From NCBI GenBank assembly GCA_900554275.1, contig USGS01000001.1:1-64000 (forward strand): 64,000 bases of DNA, read 5' to 3'. This document shows, in pieces, positions 24,389 to 32,988 of this stretch. Both the position numbers and the translations under genes were made by a program. Under the pieces are notes generated by a model, which was given only the letters and a program-made list of their open reading frames with translations, was not told the DNA's origin and ran no database searches. Numbering within the stretch: the stretch's first letter is position 1; each line of letters begins with the position of its first letter. Origin of the DNA: an uncultured Eubacteriales bacterium (lineage in GTDB: Bacteria; Bacillota; Clostridia; Oscillospirales; Oscillospiraceae).

Positions 24389-25291
24389 TTACTTCGCCGC
24401 CCCGGTGTAGGTCTCAAGCAGCCAGTCCACCGTGTCGGCCAGCGTATACTGCGGTCTCCATCCCATCTGCGCATAGAACAGGGACGAATCCATCTCGTCG
24501 ATAAGCGCCGCGTCCCGCTTCTGCCGGGTGATGGACACCCGCCAGCCGTACAGCCGCTGTGCCTCTTTCTGGATGATGGGCGCGATGTCCTTCAGCCGGG
24601 TCGCCTGCTCCGCGCCGAAATTATACAAGGGCCGCCATGCCGTCGGCTCTTTCCGCAGCAGCGCCCGTATGCCTGCGGCGGCGTCCCGTATGTCCAGCAT
24701 GGAGAACTGCTGCTCTCCTCCCATGACGGTGAGTGCGCGGTCGTGAATGGCCCGCATGGTCATCTGCGACACCAGCCGTGCCTCCATGCCGACGCCGATG
24801 AGCCCGGCCATACGCAGCACCGTATAGCGAAAGCCATACGCCTCCGCCGCCTGGCGGGTCAACAGTTCCTGGGCCGCCTTCGCCAGGGCATACGGCGAGG
24901 CCGGCATCAGCTCCGCCGTCTCCGTCCAGGGAGTCTGCTCATTCTGGCCGTACACGCTGCGAGAGGAAATGTCCACCCATGCGATCTCTTTTCCGGATGT
25001 GCCCGCCTTTTTCAGCAGCGTACCGGTCAGATCCAGCGCCTCCGTCAGCTCCTGTCCGTTCTCCTGCCTGGGAAACGCGCCGTGGACGATCACGTCACCG
25101 TCCGCCAGGGGCATCTGCGCTAACTCGTCCCAGGAGCAGCATTTCATATTCGCATAGCCCTGCCAGCGCCGGGTCAGTGCCTGTGGCTGCCGCGTGACCG
25201 CGACGATCTCCGCCTGCGGGTCGGCCCGCAGGGTCTGTTCGATCAGTTCACTGCCCAAAACACCGGCCGCGCCGGTCACGATCAGCCGCAT
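24389..25291 (-). CDS. NAD-dependent epimerase/dehydratase
   Basis: The 300-residue protein is an extended short-chain dehydrogenase with the nucleotide-binding GAAGVLG motif at residues 7-13. A serine-rich strand WVDISSRSVYG and the catalytic YALAK motif follow. Members convert nucleotide-activated sugars by epimerisation, dehydration or reduction. The exact sugar cannot be deduced. Its start overlaps the end of the GT56-PglD fusion gene by 10 bp. Confidence 0.88.
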   Translation of the reverse strand: MRLIVTGAAGVLGSELIEQTLRADPQAEIVAVTRQPQALTRRWQGYANMKCCSWDELAQMPLADGDVIVHGAFPRQENGQELTEALDLTGTLLKKAGTSGKEIAWVDISSRSVYGQNEQTPWTETAELMPASPYALAKAAQELLTRQAAEAYGFRYTVLRMAGLIGVGMEARLVSQMTMRAIHDRALTVMGGEQQFSMLDIRDAAAGIRALLRKEPTAWRPLYNFGAEQATRLKDIAPIIQKEAQRLYGWRVSITRQKRDAALIDEMDSSLFYAQMGWRPQYTLADTVDWLLETYTGAAK

Positions 25292-27165
25292 ACCGCACCT
25301 CTTTCGCCTGCAATATCTTCCTTCACCACGGCAAACGGCTCGACGGTGCAGCCGTCGCCCACCGTGACGCCCGGCGCGATCCGCGCAAAAGCGCCCACGG
25401 TGACGCCGCGGCCCAGCACCGCGCCCTCACCGACCCAGCTGTCGTGCAGCAGCACGCAGCATTCGCCCAGCACCGCGCCGTATTCCACCGTGGCGGAGTG
25501 CAGCAGGCAGCACCGGCCCACCGTACTCCCGGCGTGGATATAGCTGTGTCCCATCACCGTGCAGCCGGCCTCCACCGCCGCCCCGCGTTCGATGACCGCG
25601 GTGTCGGCGCAGTACGTATACAGCGCCGCCCGTTTTTCCTCCGGCAATCTCTCCAGAAAGCGTCCGCGCTGTGCTGCCGTCTCCAGCGCGTTGACCAGCC
25701 CGTCGCCCTCCTCCAGCCGGATGTCCTCCATCCGGCCGATCACATCGCAGCCGTCGATGTCCTCCGGCAGGCACGCCAATTCCTCGTCCGCGAAGCCCCG
25801 CACGTCCCACTTCATACCGCTCTCGTTGCTCCGGAGCATCTGGCAGCAGACGCTCTGACCCAGGCGGCCCGCGCCGGCGATGACCACGCTCCTGACATCC
25901 GCCAGCACCGTATTTTTCGGCAGGGCCACGTACCGGGAGAAGTCGATGTAGTTCAGCTTTCTGCGCGCCGCGCCGCCCTGCTCTGTTTTCGGGAAAACCT
26001 TCTCCAGCCTCCGCCGTATCTCCTGCTGCCGCTGTTCATCGGAGGGCACATACGTTTTCCCCTCCTTCCGGCAGCGCAGCGCCTCGAACATATCCCTCCA
26101 ATAGACCACAGACGCTTCCGGATGGTGATGCTCCCGTATCCACGCCACGGCCCTGTCGGACGGCAGCGGCCTTACAAATTCCTCAAAGGACATCTTTTCG
26201 ATGTCGTCCGTGCACCCCAGCTCGATGCCACTGGCTGTAAAGCAGGTATAGACCGGGTTGTCCCGTGGCAGGAACACCTTATTCCCCACGTAGAGGGAGC
26301 GGAAAATATTCCCCAGCGCGTTCTGCCGGTGGGCCCCGTACACGCTGACATCGATGTCGCACAGCGCGTCGGTATACTTCTCCGCCGGCATAAGGCGCTT
26401 GAGACACACCGCCTTGTCGCCGAAATAGCCGTCGGCCCGCTTCTGCACCTCCGCCACGTACCCGTTCTTCTGGTTGTACCAGTCGTTGCCGTAGCTCAAG
26501 GGCAGCACCACGCGGATGTTCTCGTTCCGGTACTGCGCCAGCGCGTCCAGCAGCTCCAAATGGTGGTTGAACGCATAGGCGTTGTGCGCCACCTGGATAT
26601 AGACCTTGCCGTTGGCCCGGGGCGCACGGCCGCGAAGGGATTCCATAGACGCAAAGGCGTTCTCCGAAAGGGGATAGGGCGTATAGAACACCTTGGCCCT
26701 TTGGCCGAACTGCTGGTGATAGACCTCCTCGTCCGGCTCAAAGATCACACACACATAGGGCATATTTTTCCGCCCGTGGTAGTTCACAAAGTTGATCGCC
26801 CAGCTCTTCGGCCCGCGCTCCTGCTTCCGCCAGTTATACAGGTCGATGCCCCGGATGATCCAAACGGACTTCCGCATATATTTGCGGAACAGCAGCGGGA
26901 TCAGCACCCTCTTGGCGCCGGACATCAGCCCGTGCCAAATGATATAGTCCGCCGCGTCGAATTCCTCGCAGATGGTACGAAACCTCTGGCGCAGCGAACC
27001 CATTACCTCCTTGGAGTTGCCGTATTCCAGCAGCCTTCTGTCCTCTCCGCCCACCTCGTCGCAGTAGAGGAAGCGATGCTCCTCCTCCGGGAAATTGCTT
27101 CGGATCATGCGCGTATAGGTGTCCATCATACGCACGCTGGACAGCGATACGTGTAAAAAGCGCAT
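25282..27165 (-). CDS. Bifunctional protein: GT56 (WecF-like) glycosyltransferase fused to PglD-like acetyltransferase
   Basis: The 627-residue product starts at the ATG behind GGAGGGGAAGAA. Residues about 1-370 resemble the 4-alpha-L-fucosyl/Fuc4NAc transferase family GT56 (IIWHGLMSGAKRVLI, RKSVWIIRGIDLYNW, QVAHNAYAFNHHLELLDAL). After a linker, residues about 425-627 match PglD/NeuD-type acetyltransferases. They have a Rossmann start VVIAGAGRLGQSV and left-handed beta-helix hexads (AVIERGAAVEAGCTVMG to VTVGDGCTVEPFAVV). WecF-type enzymes add an amino-deoxyfucose to a lipid-linked chain, and PglD-type enzymes N- or O-acetylate sugars. The fusion suggests that transfer and acetylation of one residue are linked. 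Confidence 0.8.
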   Translation of the reverse strand: MRFLHVSLSSVRMMDTYTRMIRSNFPEEEHRFLYCDEVGGEDRRLLEYGNSKEVMGSLRQRFRTICEEFDAADYIIWHGLMSGAKRVLIPLLFRKYMRKSVWIIRGIDLYNWRKQERGPKSWAINFVNYHGRKNMPYVCVIFEPDEEVYHQQFGQRAKVFYTPYPLSENAFASMESLRGRAPRANGKVYIQVAHNAYAFNHHLELLDALAQYRNENIRVVLPLSYGNDWYNQKNGYVAEVQKRADGYFGDKAVCLKRLMPAEKYTDALCDIDVSVYGAHRQNALGNIFRSLYVGNKVFLPRDNPVYTCFTASGIELGCTDDIEKMSFEEFVRPLPSDRAVAWIREHHHPEASVVYWRDMFEALRCRKEGKTYVPSDEQRQQEIRRRLEKVFPKTEQGGAARRKLNYIDFSRYVALPKNTVLADVRSVVIAGAGRLGQSVCCQMLRSNESGMKWDVRGFADEELACLPEDIDGCDVIGRMEDIRLEEGDGLVNALETAAQRGRFLERLPEEKRAALYTYCADTAVIERGAAVEAGCTVMGHSYIHAGSTVGRCCLLHSATVEYGAVLGECCVLLHDSWVGEGAVLGRGVTVGAFARIAPGVTVGDGCTVEPFAVVKEDIAGERGAVCG

Positions 27166-27202
27166 TTCTTCCCCTCCTGTGTTGTTTCTTTCTCCATATC
27201 GG

Positions 27203-28195
27203 TCATAAAGACCGCAGGCGGCGCACACACCTGCGCCACGTCAGCTTTATCAGCTCAAGCGGCAGCAGCACCACGCAACACCAGCCGCCATCCTCCCCCC
27301 GGAGTTGGGCCGCCTCGCCCTGCATGGTCTCCGACCGTCCAAGCACCGCCCGCACCCACGCCTTCGCGTACAGCTCTCTGCGGAAGCGGGAGAAAACGAT
27401 CCTCCGGCCGAATTCCTCATACGCATACCGCTCCATGGCCCGTGTGATCTGCACATCCCGCACTATGGAGGCCTCCCCGGCCAGCTGGGACGTAACGTTG
27501 CCGCCCTGCAACGCCGGCACGTAGCGGTACACGCTCATGGGCTGGTCAAAGCAGTAAAAATCGCCCTGCAGCAGAAAGATAAGCATGGCAGTCCTGTCGG
27601 AGATCATGGTGTCCGCCTCCGTCAGAACGGAGTAATCGTGGGCGGGTGCTCGGAAAATATTCCGGCGCATCAGGCTGGACGCCTGGCCAGGCAGATGCAC
27701 CCCGTCAAAGTCCGCCAGTGTGAATACCCGCTTCTGCCTGATCCATTCCGGCTTTCCCCGGATGGCGCAGCCGTTTTCATCCACGCACCGTATCCGGGAG
27801 GTGCAGCCGATGAAGCCCGGCGACTCTCTGAGAAATGCCGCCTGTTTTTCCAGCTTGCGGGGGTCGATCCAGTAGTCGTCGCCCTCCAGCGACGCGATGA
27901 GCTCTCCCCTCGCCTGCTGCAGCAGCAATACGGCGTTCCGCGCCGCGCCTACGTTTTCCGGCCTGATAAATGCTTTGATAATATCCGGGTACGCCCGTGC
28001 GTACTCCGCCACGATGTCGCTCGTCCCGTCGTCGGATGCGTCGTCCCCGATCAGCAGCTCATAGGGGAAGGACGTCTCCTGGGCCAACACGCTCTCGATG
28101 GCCTGGCGAATATAACGCCGCTGGTTGTACGCGATGAGTATCACGCTGACCAGCGGCTTTTCATCGCACCGTTTCCTCTTATCGTTCATAACCAT
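27203..28195 (-). CDS. Family 2 glycosyltransferase
   Basis: The product is about 330 residues. The ATG at 28195 is used, though one two codons later or a TTG overlapping the upstream stop are also possible, as no ribosome site is strong. The GT-A core is clear: VSVILIAYNQRRYIRQAIES, GDDASDDGT with the metal/nucleotide-binding aspartates, NVGAARNA, and EGDDYW. It transfers a sugar from a nucleotide donor during polysaccharide assembly at the cytoplasmic face. The C-terminus is basic and may touch the membrane. Confidence 0.88.
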   Translation of the reverse strand: MVMNDKRKRCDEKPLVSVILIAYNQRRYIRQAIESVLAQETSFPYELLIGDDASDDGTSDIVAEYARAYPDIIKAFIRPENVGAARNAVLLLQQARGELIASLEGDDYWIDPRKLEKQAAFLRESPGFIGCTSRIRCVDENGCAIRGKPEWIRQKRVFTLADFDGVHLPGQASSLMRRNIFRAPAHDYSVLTEADTMISDRTAMLIFLLQGDFYCFDQPMSVYRYVPALQGGNVTSQLAGEASIVRDVQITRAMERYAYEEFGRRIVFSRFRRELYAKAWVRAVLGRSETMQGEAAQLRGEDGGWCCVVLLPLELIKLTWRRCVRRLRSL

Positions 28196-28203
28196 ACACC
28201 CGG

Positions 28204-29493
28204 TCAAAACGGCTCATGGAGACGCCGGACGTCAAATGGGCAGAACAGCATATTCCGTCCCTCCGTGTCCTCCACCCGGATCAGCATCTGGATGGCCCGG
28301 ATCACCTCCGCCAGCTCCTCCAAACTTTGCCCTTTTATGTGGGTACGGAACACAGACTGGGTCATGGCCGCGTCGTCGGCGATCACATCGCCCTCTGTTT
28401 TCAGGTACTCCGCCGCCAGAACGTTTTCCAGCGCCAGCACCCGCTCCCGGCCGCTCAGGCGACCGATGACGCCGCTCCTCGCGGTCATGTTGAAGATGCC
28501 GCTGTAGCCCCGCATATCGGAATAGACCTCCCGAAGCGTCCCCTCGCCCATGCTTCCGGTGAGGGCAAAGCGGATCATCATCTCCAGATAGTCCACCCCA
28601 TAGGCATCGCGGATGTTGTGATAGTCGCACAGGGCGTTGAGCCTGTAGCCGCACTCGAAAAAGGTGACCCTGTCCGGCGCGGCGATGCCCTGAAAGAAAA
28701 CACAGCCGTTGGACGCGCCCACGCGCGCCAGCAGCCGCCTGAACCCGGGGTCGCTCTGCCGCAGGAACAGGTTCATATATTTGGAGGGCATCAGCGACAG
28801 GTCATACTGGGATGTGACCCGCTCATGCTCCCTGGTGGGATAGCGATCCCGGAGGCAGACAAAGCTGATGACGCCGTCCTTGATGACGTACACCGCCGTG
28901 ACCTCGCGGCCCACCACATATTCCTCCGCCACGATCTGCCCGCTGGGGGACTCCCGTACCGCCAGCGCCACGGCCTGCCGCAGCTCTGCCTCATCGGTGC
29001 AGATCGTCACGCCCACCCCGCCGCCGCCATCCCGGGGCTTGATGATGAGCGGATACCGCAGCGCCCGCAGCTCGTCCGCTCCCAGGGTTGGCGTTATCCC
29101 ATAGCTCTCCGGCACATCGATGCCCGTCCGCTTGCAGCTTTCCTTGAAAAACACCTTGTCGAAGTTCAGCCGCAGCTGCTCCTCCGACGCATAAAAAGGC
29201 TTTCCGCACAGGGCGCAAAGCTCTTTTGTCCTCTTCAGGTTGAACTCATGCACGCCGGTGAAGATACCGTCCACGCCCTCGTCCCGGACGCGCTCCGCCA
29301 GGCGCTCCACCTCCGCCGTGCTGATGTCCCAGTATTCGTCCGCCATGAGCTTGGCCGGTGACCTCTCCGGTGGGACGTTGTCCGTCACGATGGTGTAGAC
29401 TCCCATCCGTTTGGCCGCACGCACAATGTCCGGCGTTGCCGCCGGACGGCCGCCCATGATGAGCAGCTTTTTTCCTGCTACGCTCTGTTCCAT
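28204..29493 (-). CDS. ATP-grasp ligase in a polysaccharide cluster
   Basis: The 429-residue protein has an N-terminal Rossmann-like domain (KKLLIMGGRPAATPDIVRAA). The ATP-grasp core follows, with YPLIIKPRDGGGGVGVTIC, VAEEYVVGREVTAVYV and the metal-binding FFECGYRLN. These enzymes join a carboxylate to an amine or thiol via an acyl phosphate. In sugar clusters they may attach amino acids or other acyl groups. The substrate is not known. It lies between the DUF4422 and GT2 genes with short gaps. Confidence 0.85.
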   Translation of the reverse strand: MEQSVAGKKLLIMGGRPAATPDIVRAAKRMGVYTIVTDNVPPERSPAKLMADEYWDISTAEVERLAERVRDEGVDGIFTGVHEFNLKRTKELCALCGKPFYASEEQLRLNFDKVFFKESCKRTGIDVPESYGITPTLGADELRALRYPLIIKPRDGGGGVGVTICTDEAELRQAVALAVRESPSGQIVAEEYVVGREVTAVYVIKDGVISFVCLRDRYPTREHERVTSQYDLSLMPSKYMNLFLRQSDPGFRRLLARVGASNGCVFFQGIAAPDRVTFFECGYRLNALCDYHNIRDAYGVDYLEMMIRFALTGSMGEGTLREVYSDMRGYSGIFNMTARSGVIGRLSGRERVLALENVLAAEYLKTEGDVIADDAAMTQSVFRTHIKGQSLEELAEVIRAIQMLIRVEDTEGRNMLFCPFDVRRLHEPF

Positions 29494-29506
29494 CCTGTTC
29501 TCTTCC

Positions 29507-30397
29507 TCACTTATCGCGCTCCATGACGAGCTTTTTCACCCTGGCCCGCAGACCGCTTCCCGGCGGCAGCAGTGCGTTGATGACCTGCTGCTTCACCCGC
29601 CGGCCCGTGTCCGGCTCAAAATGCACGCGAGGCAGCTCCAGACAGGCCAGCGATGCCCGCCGCTTCGTGTAGTACACGCCGAACAGCCGCTCCGCCAAAT
29701 ACCCGTCCACCCGCAGCTCCTGGGCGCTATACCCGCTGAGATCAGCGGTCTCGTCAAACTCCCGCAGGATCGGGAACAGCCAGCCGCAGTAGTCGAAAAA
29801 CGTCTCCCGGTCCATGATATAGATATTGCCCCAATAGCATATCGTTCCCGACAGATAGTGCTCCATGGCCTCCGCGTACTCCGGGTATCTTCGGGCCACG
29901 ATGCGCTCCGCCAGCTCCAGATCCTTCGCTCTGTGGAACGGCGCCGCACCGTAGTGTTCCCGCACGGAGACGTGCATATCCTCCCCTACGGGCGCAATGA
30001 GCTGGTATTGCCCGATCAGCCCGGCAAACGTACCGTAGCCCAGCTTCTCCAGAAGTGGCCCGTCGGGCTCGGACCGGATGATATATGGCCTGCGGCAGTG
30101 CGTGTCGGGGTAGAGATACCGCCGGTAATGGAAAAAGCCGTAGTATTCGGCGTCCGCATTCTTCCAGGCCCAGTACTGGCCCGTCAGCTCGCAGTAGCGC
30201 CTGTTCAGGCGGGAGATATTCTCTCCGCTGTCATCCCGGATGTAACCGTCCAGCGGCCGGTCAGCCAGCGCCGCCCCCACATGGATGGGATACAGCAGGC
30301 CGCCTTCAGGCACGGGAAACGCCTTGTGGCACGAGACGAATATTCGGATGTCAGGCGCGTGTCTCTCAGCCATGGGCATCTTCCCTTTTCTCTGCAT
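29507..30397 (-). CDS. DUF4422-domain glycosyltransferase
   Basis: The 296-residue protein shows the whole DUF4422 pattern: IFVSCHKAF, LLYPIHVGAA, DDSGENISRLNRRYCELTGQ, YWAWKN, GFFHYRRYLY and a C-terminal ELRVDGYLAERLFGVYY. Members are found in capsule and exopolysaccharide clusters and are classed as glycosyltransferases. The sugar is unknown. The start could be the second Met at residue 9. Confidence 0.9.
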   Translation of the reverse strand: MQRKGKMPMAERHAPDIRIFVSCHKAFPVPEGGLLYPIHVGAALADRPLDGYIRDDSGENISRLNRRYCELTGQYWAWKNADAEYYGFFHYRRYLYPDTHCRRPYIIRSEPDGPLLEKLGYGTFAGLIGQYQLIAPVGEDMHVSVREHYGAAPFHRAKDLELAERIVARRYPEYAEAMEHYLSGTICYWGNIYIMDRETFFDYCGWLFPILREFDETADLSGYSAQELRVDGYLAERLFGVYYTKRRASLACLELPRVHFEPDTGRRVKQQVINALLPPGSGLRARVKKLVMERDK

Positions 30398-30439
30398 CTG
30401 TCAGCCATACACGGGCCGCCTGCAGGCGCGTCCCGTCGT

Positions 30440-31540
30440 TTACAGTCCTTCGATCACGTCGCAGACGCGGTCCACCTGCTCCAGTGTCAGGTCCGCGTAC
30501 AGCGGCAGACACAGGATCTCCTCCGCCGCCTTCTGCGCCACCGGTGTCTCCTGCACCGGGTAATTCTGCCGTACCAGCGGGAACGATGAGGTCAGCGGAT
30601 AGAAATACTTCCGGGCGAAGATCTCCCGCTCCGCCAGCGCCGTCAGCACCGCGTCCCGGCCATAGCCCAGCTGTTCCGGCAGGAAGCGCACCGGCATATA
30701 GGCGTAGTTGGACACCACGCCCATCTGCTCTGGGGACAGCACGACACCGTCCCGCCCGCTCAGCCGCTGGCGGTAACGCTCTGCCGCCTGACGGCGGCAG
30801 GCGATCTGCTCGTCCAAATGCCGCAGGTTGCAAAGCCCCATAGCGGCGGAGAATTCCGTCATCTTGGCGTTGGTCCCCAGCATCTCCGACTGCTCGCCGT
30901 CGTACATACCGAACCGCTCCCACGCCGTGAAAAACGGCTTCAGCGTCCCATCACCATAGGTAAGGCAGCCGCCCTCCGCCGTGTGGAACACCTTGGTGGC
31001 GTGAAAGCTGAACATGGACACGTCGCCCATGGCTGCGGCGCTGACGCCGTTTTCGCTGATGCCGAAGGCGTGGGCCGCGTCGTAAATGACCTTCAGCCCG
31101 TGTCTGTCCGCGATCTCCCGGATGGCCTGCCAGCGGCAGATGTGTCCGTACACATGGACCGGCAGGATCGCCACAGTCTTATCCGTGATCAGCGTCTCCA
31201 GCTTCTCCGGGTCTAACGTGTACTGCTCCTCCTCGATGTCGCAGAACACCGGCGTCAGCCCTGCCCGCGCAATGGCCAGCGTGGTCGAGCCATAGGTAAA
31301 CGGTGTGGTGATGACCTCACCGCCCCGGGGGAATTGGGCCAGCGCCGCCTCCAGCGCCTGGTGGCCGTTGCAGAACAGCGACACGTTCTCCACCTGGAAA
31401 TACGCCCGCAGCGATGCCGCCAACTGCTGGTGCTTCGTGCCCATGTTGGTCAGCCAGCGGCTGTCCCATATATCCCGGATCTCCTCCACGTACTCCTCAA
31501 AGGGCGGCATAGAGGATCTCGTTACCAAAATCTTGTCCAT
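30440..31540 (-). CDS. DegT/DnrJ/EryC1-family sugar aminotransferase
   Basis: The 366-residue product starts at the ATG behind GGGAGGGACAGACG. It is a PLP enzyme with the family motifs FCNGHQALEAAL, VITTPFTYGST, DAAHAFG and the PLP lysine in FSFHATKVFHTAEGG. It transaminates a keto nucleotide-sugar to an amino sugar. This fits the WecF-like and PglD-like activities further down the operon, which would use and acetylate an amino-deoxy sugar. It is the first gene of the polysaccharide operon, behind a consensus-like promoter. Confidence 0.92.
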   Translation of the reverse strand: MDKILVTRSSMPPFEEYVEEIRDIWDSRWLTNMGTKHQQLAASLRAYFQVENVSLFCNGHQALEAALAQFPRGGEVITTPFTYGSTTLAIARAGLTPVFCDIEEEQYTLDPEKLETLITDKTVAILPVHVYGHICRWQAIREIADRHGLKVIYDAAHAFGISENGVSAAAMGDVSMFSFHATKVFHTAEGGCLTYGDGTLKPFFTAWERFGMYDGEQSEMLGTNAKMTEFSAAMGLCNLRHLDEQIACRRQAAERYRQRLSGRDGVVLSPEQMGVVSNYAYMPVRFLPEQLGYGRDAVLTALAEREIFARKYFYPLTSSFPLVRQNYPVQETPVAQKAAEEILCLPLYADLTLEQVDRVCDVIEGL

Positions 31541-31614
31541 CGTCTGTCCCTCCCGCTTCCCGGCGGTATACAGGACCGTGCTCCCGCTGCCATCAGCGGC
31601 CGGTCCAATGCGAA

Positions 31615-31635
31615 TGTTCTTTGCTTCGCAAAGAA
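31615..31635 (-). other. Leader hairpin of the polysaccharide operon
   Basis: The arms GTTCTTTGC and GCAAAGAAC with a TTC loop lie between the promoter and the first gene. There is no T tract, so an attenuator is not proven. It may affect leader stability. Confidence 0.4.
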
Positions 31636-31677
31636 CGAACCCCACAGGGGTTCAGCACATAATACATATTCTGTATT

Positions 31678-31706
31678 ATTATACCCAAATAAAGGGCAGA
31701 ACGCAA
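31678..31706 (-). promoter_or_regulatory. Promoter of the polysaccharide operon
   Basis: On the - strand, TTGCGT (31706-31701), a 17-bp spacer and a consensus TATAAT (31683-31678) are followed by a leader of about 130 nt before the aminotransferase gene. It would drive about 10.6 kb of closely packed genes. Confidence 0.75.
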
Positions 31707-31737
31707 GAACTTTTCCCACGCGAACAGCATATATAGT

Positions 31738-31762
31738 GCCCGCCCGGGAGACCCGGGCGGGC
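31738..31762 (-). terminator. Terminator of the exonuclease gene
   Basis: An 11-bp GC stem with AGA loop lies seven bases past the stop codon. It is nearly the same sequence as the hairpin at 20942-20970. Confidence 0.7.
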
Positions 31763-31768
31763 GTTCGT

Positions 31769-32677
31769 TCACTTTTTCCGCTTCCGACGGCAGCGCACCG
31801 GCTCATTTCGCCGCGCGCTGCGCAGCGCCGAGCGCTCCTGCTCCGTCACCTGGGGCACAGTCCGCCGCCCCTGCCACTGGCCGTCCTTCCGCTGTACCAC
31901 CGCCATACGCACGGGAAACCGCCCGTGCTCCTCGCAGCAGAACGTGCCGTAATACAGCTCCTTCCCCTGGGGATACCAGCAGCTCACCGTGCCCCGGCGC
32001 TGGCAGATGGGGCAGGTCACGAACCGCGCCGAACGGCTGTTCAGCACATCCTCCCGGTCCGGACAGCACTCCGTCCGCTGCCGGGCCTGCTTCGGATACT
32101 CCAGCGTTGTCAGCGATCTGCCCCGCACCCGGCGCGCCTTCTCCTGCTTCGGCTCTTCCACCGCCTCCGGCTTGATCCAGCCGCTGACCAGCGCCGCATA
32201 CATGGCGTCGTGCAGCGCGTTGTGGTACTCAAACACCTCCGGTATCCCGCAGTACGCCACCGCGTTCTCCAGCGCCAGCCGCCGCCCCGTACCGATGCCC
32301 AGCGTGCGGTTGAACGACGCCTGCAGGTCCACGTATTCCGGCATCTCCAGCAGCGGCAGCTTCCACAGCCGGGCGTTTTTCGTCAGCACGCCGTCGTCCT
32401 GTCCGCCCCAGCCGGCAAACACCGTCTCGCCGCCGCACCACGCCAGGAACGCCTCATACCCCTCCGCAAAGGGGACACCCTCCGTCATGGACAGCCTGCC
32501 GTCCGGCAGCTTCCGGGCGATGGGCGACAGCTTTTTCTGTATGGCCGGTTTTATGTAAACATTAAAGCGCCCCGACAGCGGCGCACCCAGGTGGTCCAGC
32601 CGCACCGCGCCGATCTGCAGGATCTCCTCCATCCCGCCGCCGTAGGGCTGACTCCACTCCAGATCCAAAACGATCAT
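31769..32677 (-). CDS. DEDDh 3'-5' exonuclease with C-terminal zinc-ribbon-like region
   Basis: The 302-residue protein has the exonuclease motifs IVLDLEW (Asp and Glu ligands), GWGGQDDGVL, and the final HNALHDAMY (His base and Asp ligand), as in the DNA polymerase III epsilon/ERI-1 group. Residues about 220-255 hold cysteine pairs (CPICQRRG, FCCEEHG) that may bind zinc. The C-terminus is very basic. The family trims DNA or RNA 3' ends in the cytoplasm. This gene stands alone between the polysaccharide operon and the pilus locus. Confidence 0.85.
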   Translation of the reverse strand: MIVLDLEWSQPYGGGMEEILQIGAVRLDHLGAPLSGRFNVYIKPAIQKKLSPIARKLPDGRLSMTEGVPFAEGYEAFLAWCGGETVFAGWGGQDDGVLTKNARLWKLPLLEMPEYVDLQASFNRTLGIGTGRRLALENAVAYCGIPEVFEYHNALHDAMYAALVSGWIKPEAVEEPKQEKARRVRGRSLTTLEYPKQARQRTECCPDREDVLNSRSARFVTCPICQRRGTVSCWYPQGKELYYGTFCCEEHGRFPVRMAVVQRKDGQWQGRRTVPQVTEQERSALRSARRNEPVRCRRKRKK

Positions 32678-32988
32678 CGTACTCCACGCTCTCTCCTGTG
32701 AAAATATAAATTCCTCCGTATTGTATCACTTTTCCCCCTGCCGCGCAACCTCCTTCACGTTCTCCCATTTTTTGGAATTATGTAAGCCCGGCTTGCGCGG
32801 CGGCCCGTCCCCGTTTCCCCTTCCCATGTGCAAAACTCGCGCAAATCTACGCAAAATATGCACAAAAGGGCTCTGCTGAGAAATTGAAAACTCCCACCCC
32901 TCGATGATATACTATATGTGTTAAATTGCGCGTTCCACCGTGCGCGTGCGCCGTTTCCATTTCCTTTGCATGGGATGTGAGAATTGCT
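32678..32988. other. Divergent intergenic region
   Basis: It separates the exonuclease and EAL genes. It holds the promoter at 32884-32913 and no further open frame with a credible ribosome site. Confidence 0.6.
32884..32913 (+). promoter_or_regulatory. Promoter of the EAL/type IV pilus operon
   Basis: TTGAAA (32884-32889) and TATACT (32908-32913) are separated by 18 bp, about 75-90 bp ahead of the EAL gene. Confidence 0.6.

Noticed and set aside
20942..31762. Near-identical GC hairpins at both ends of the polysaccharide region, considered as element ends
   Set aside because: Each is directly after a stop codon and works as an ordinary terminator. No target duplication or recombinase gene belongs to the polysaccharide operon.
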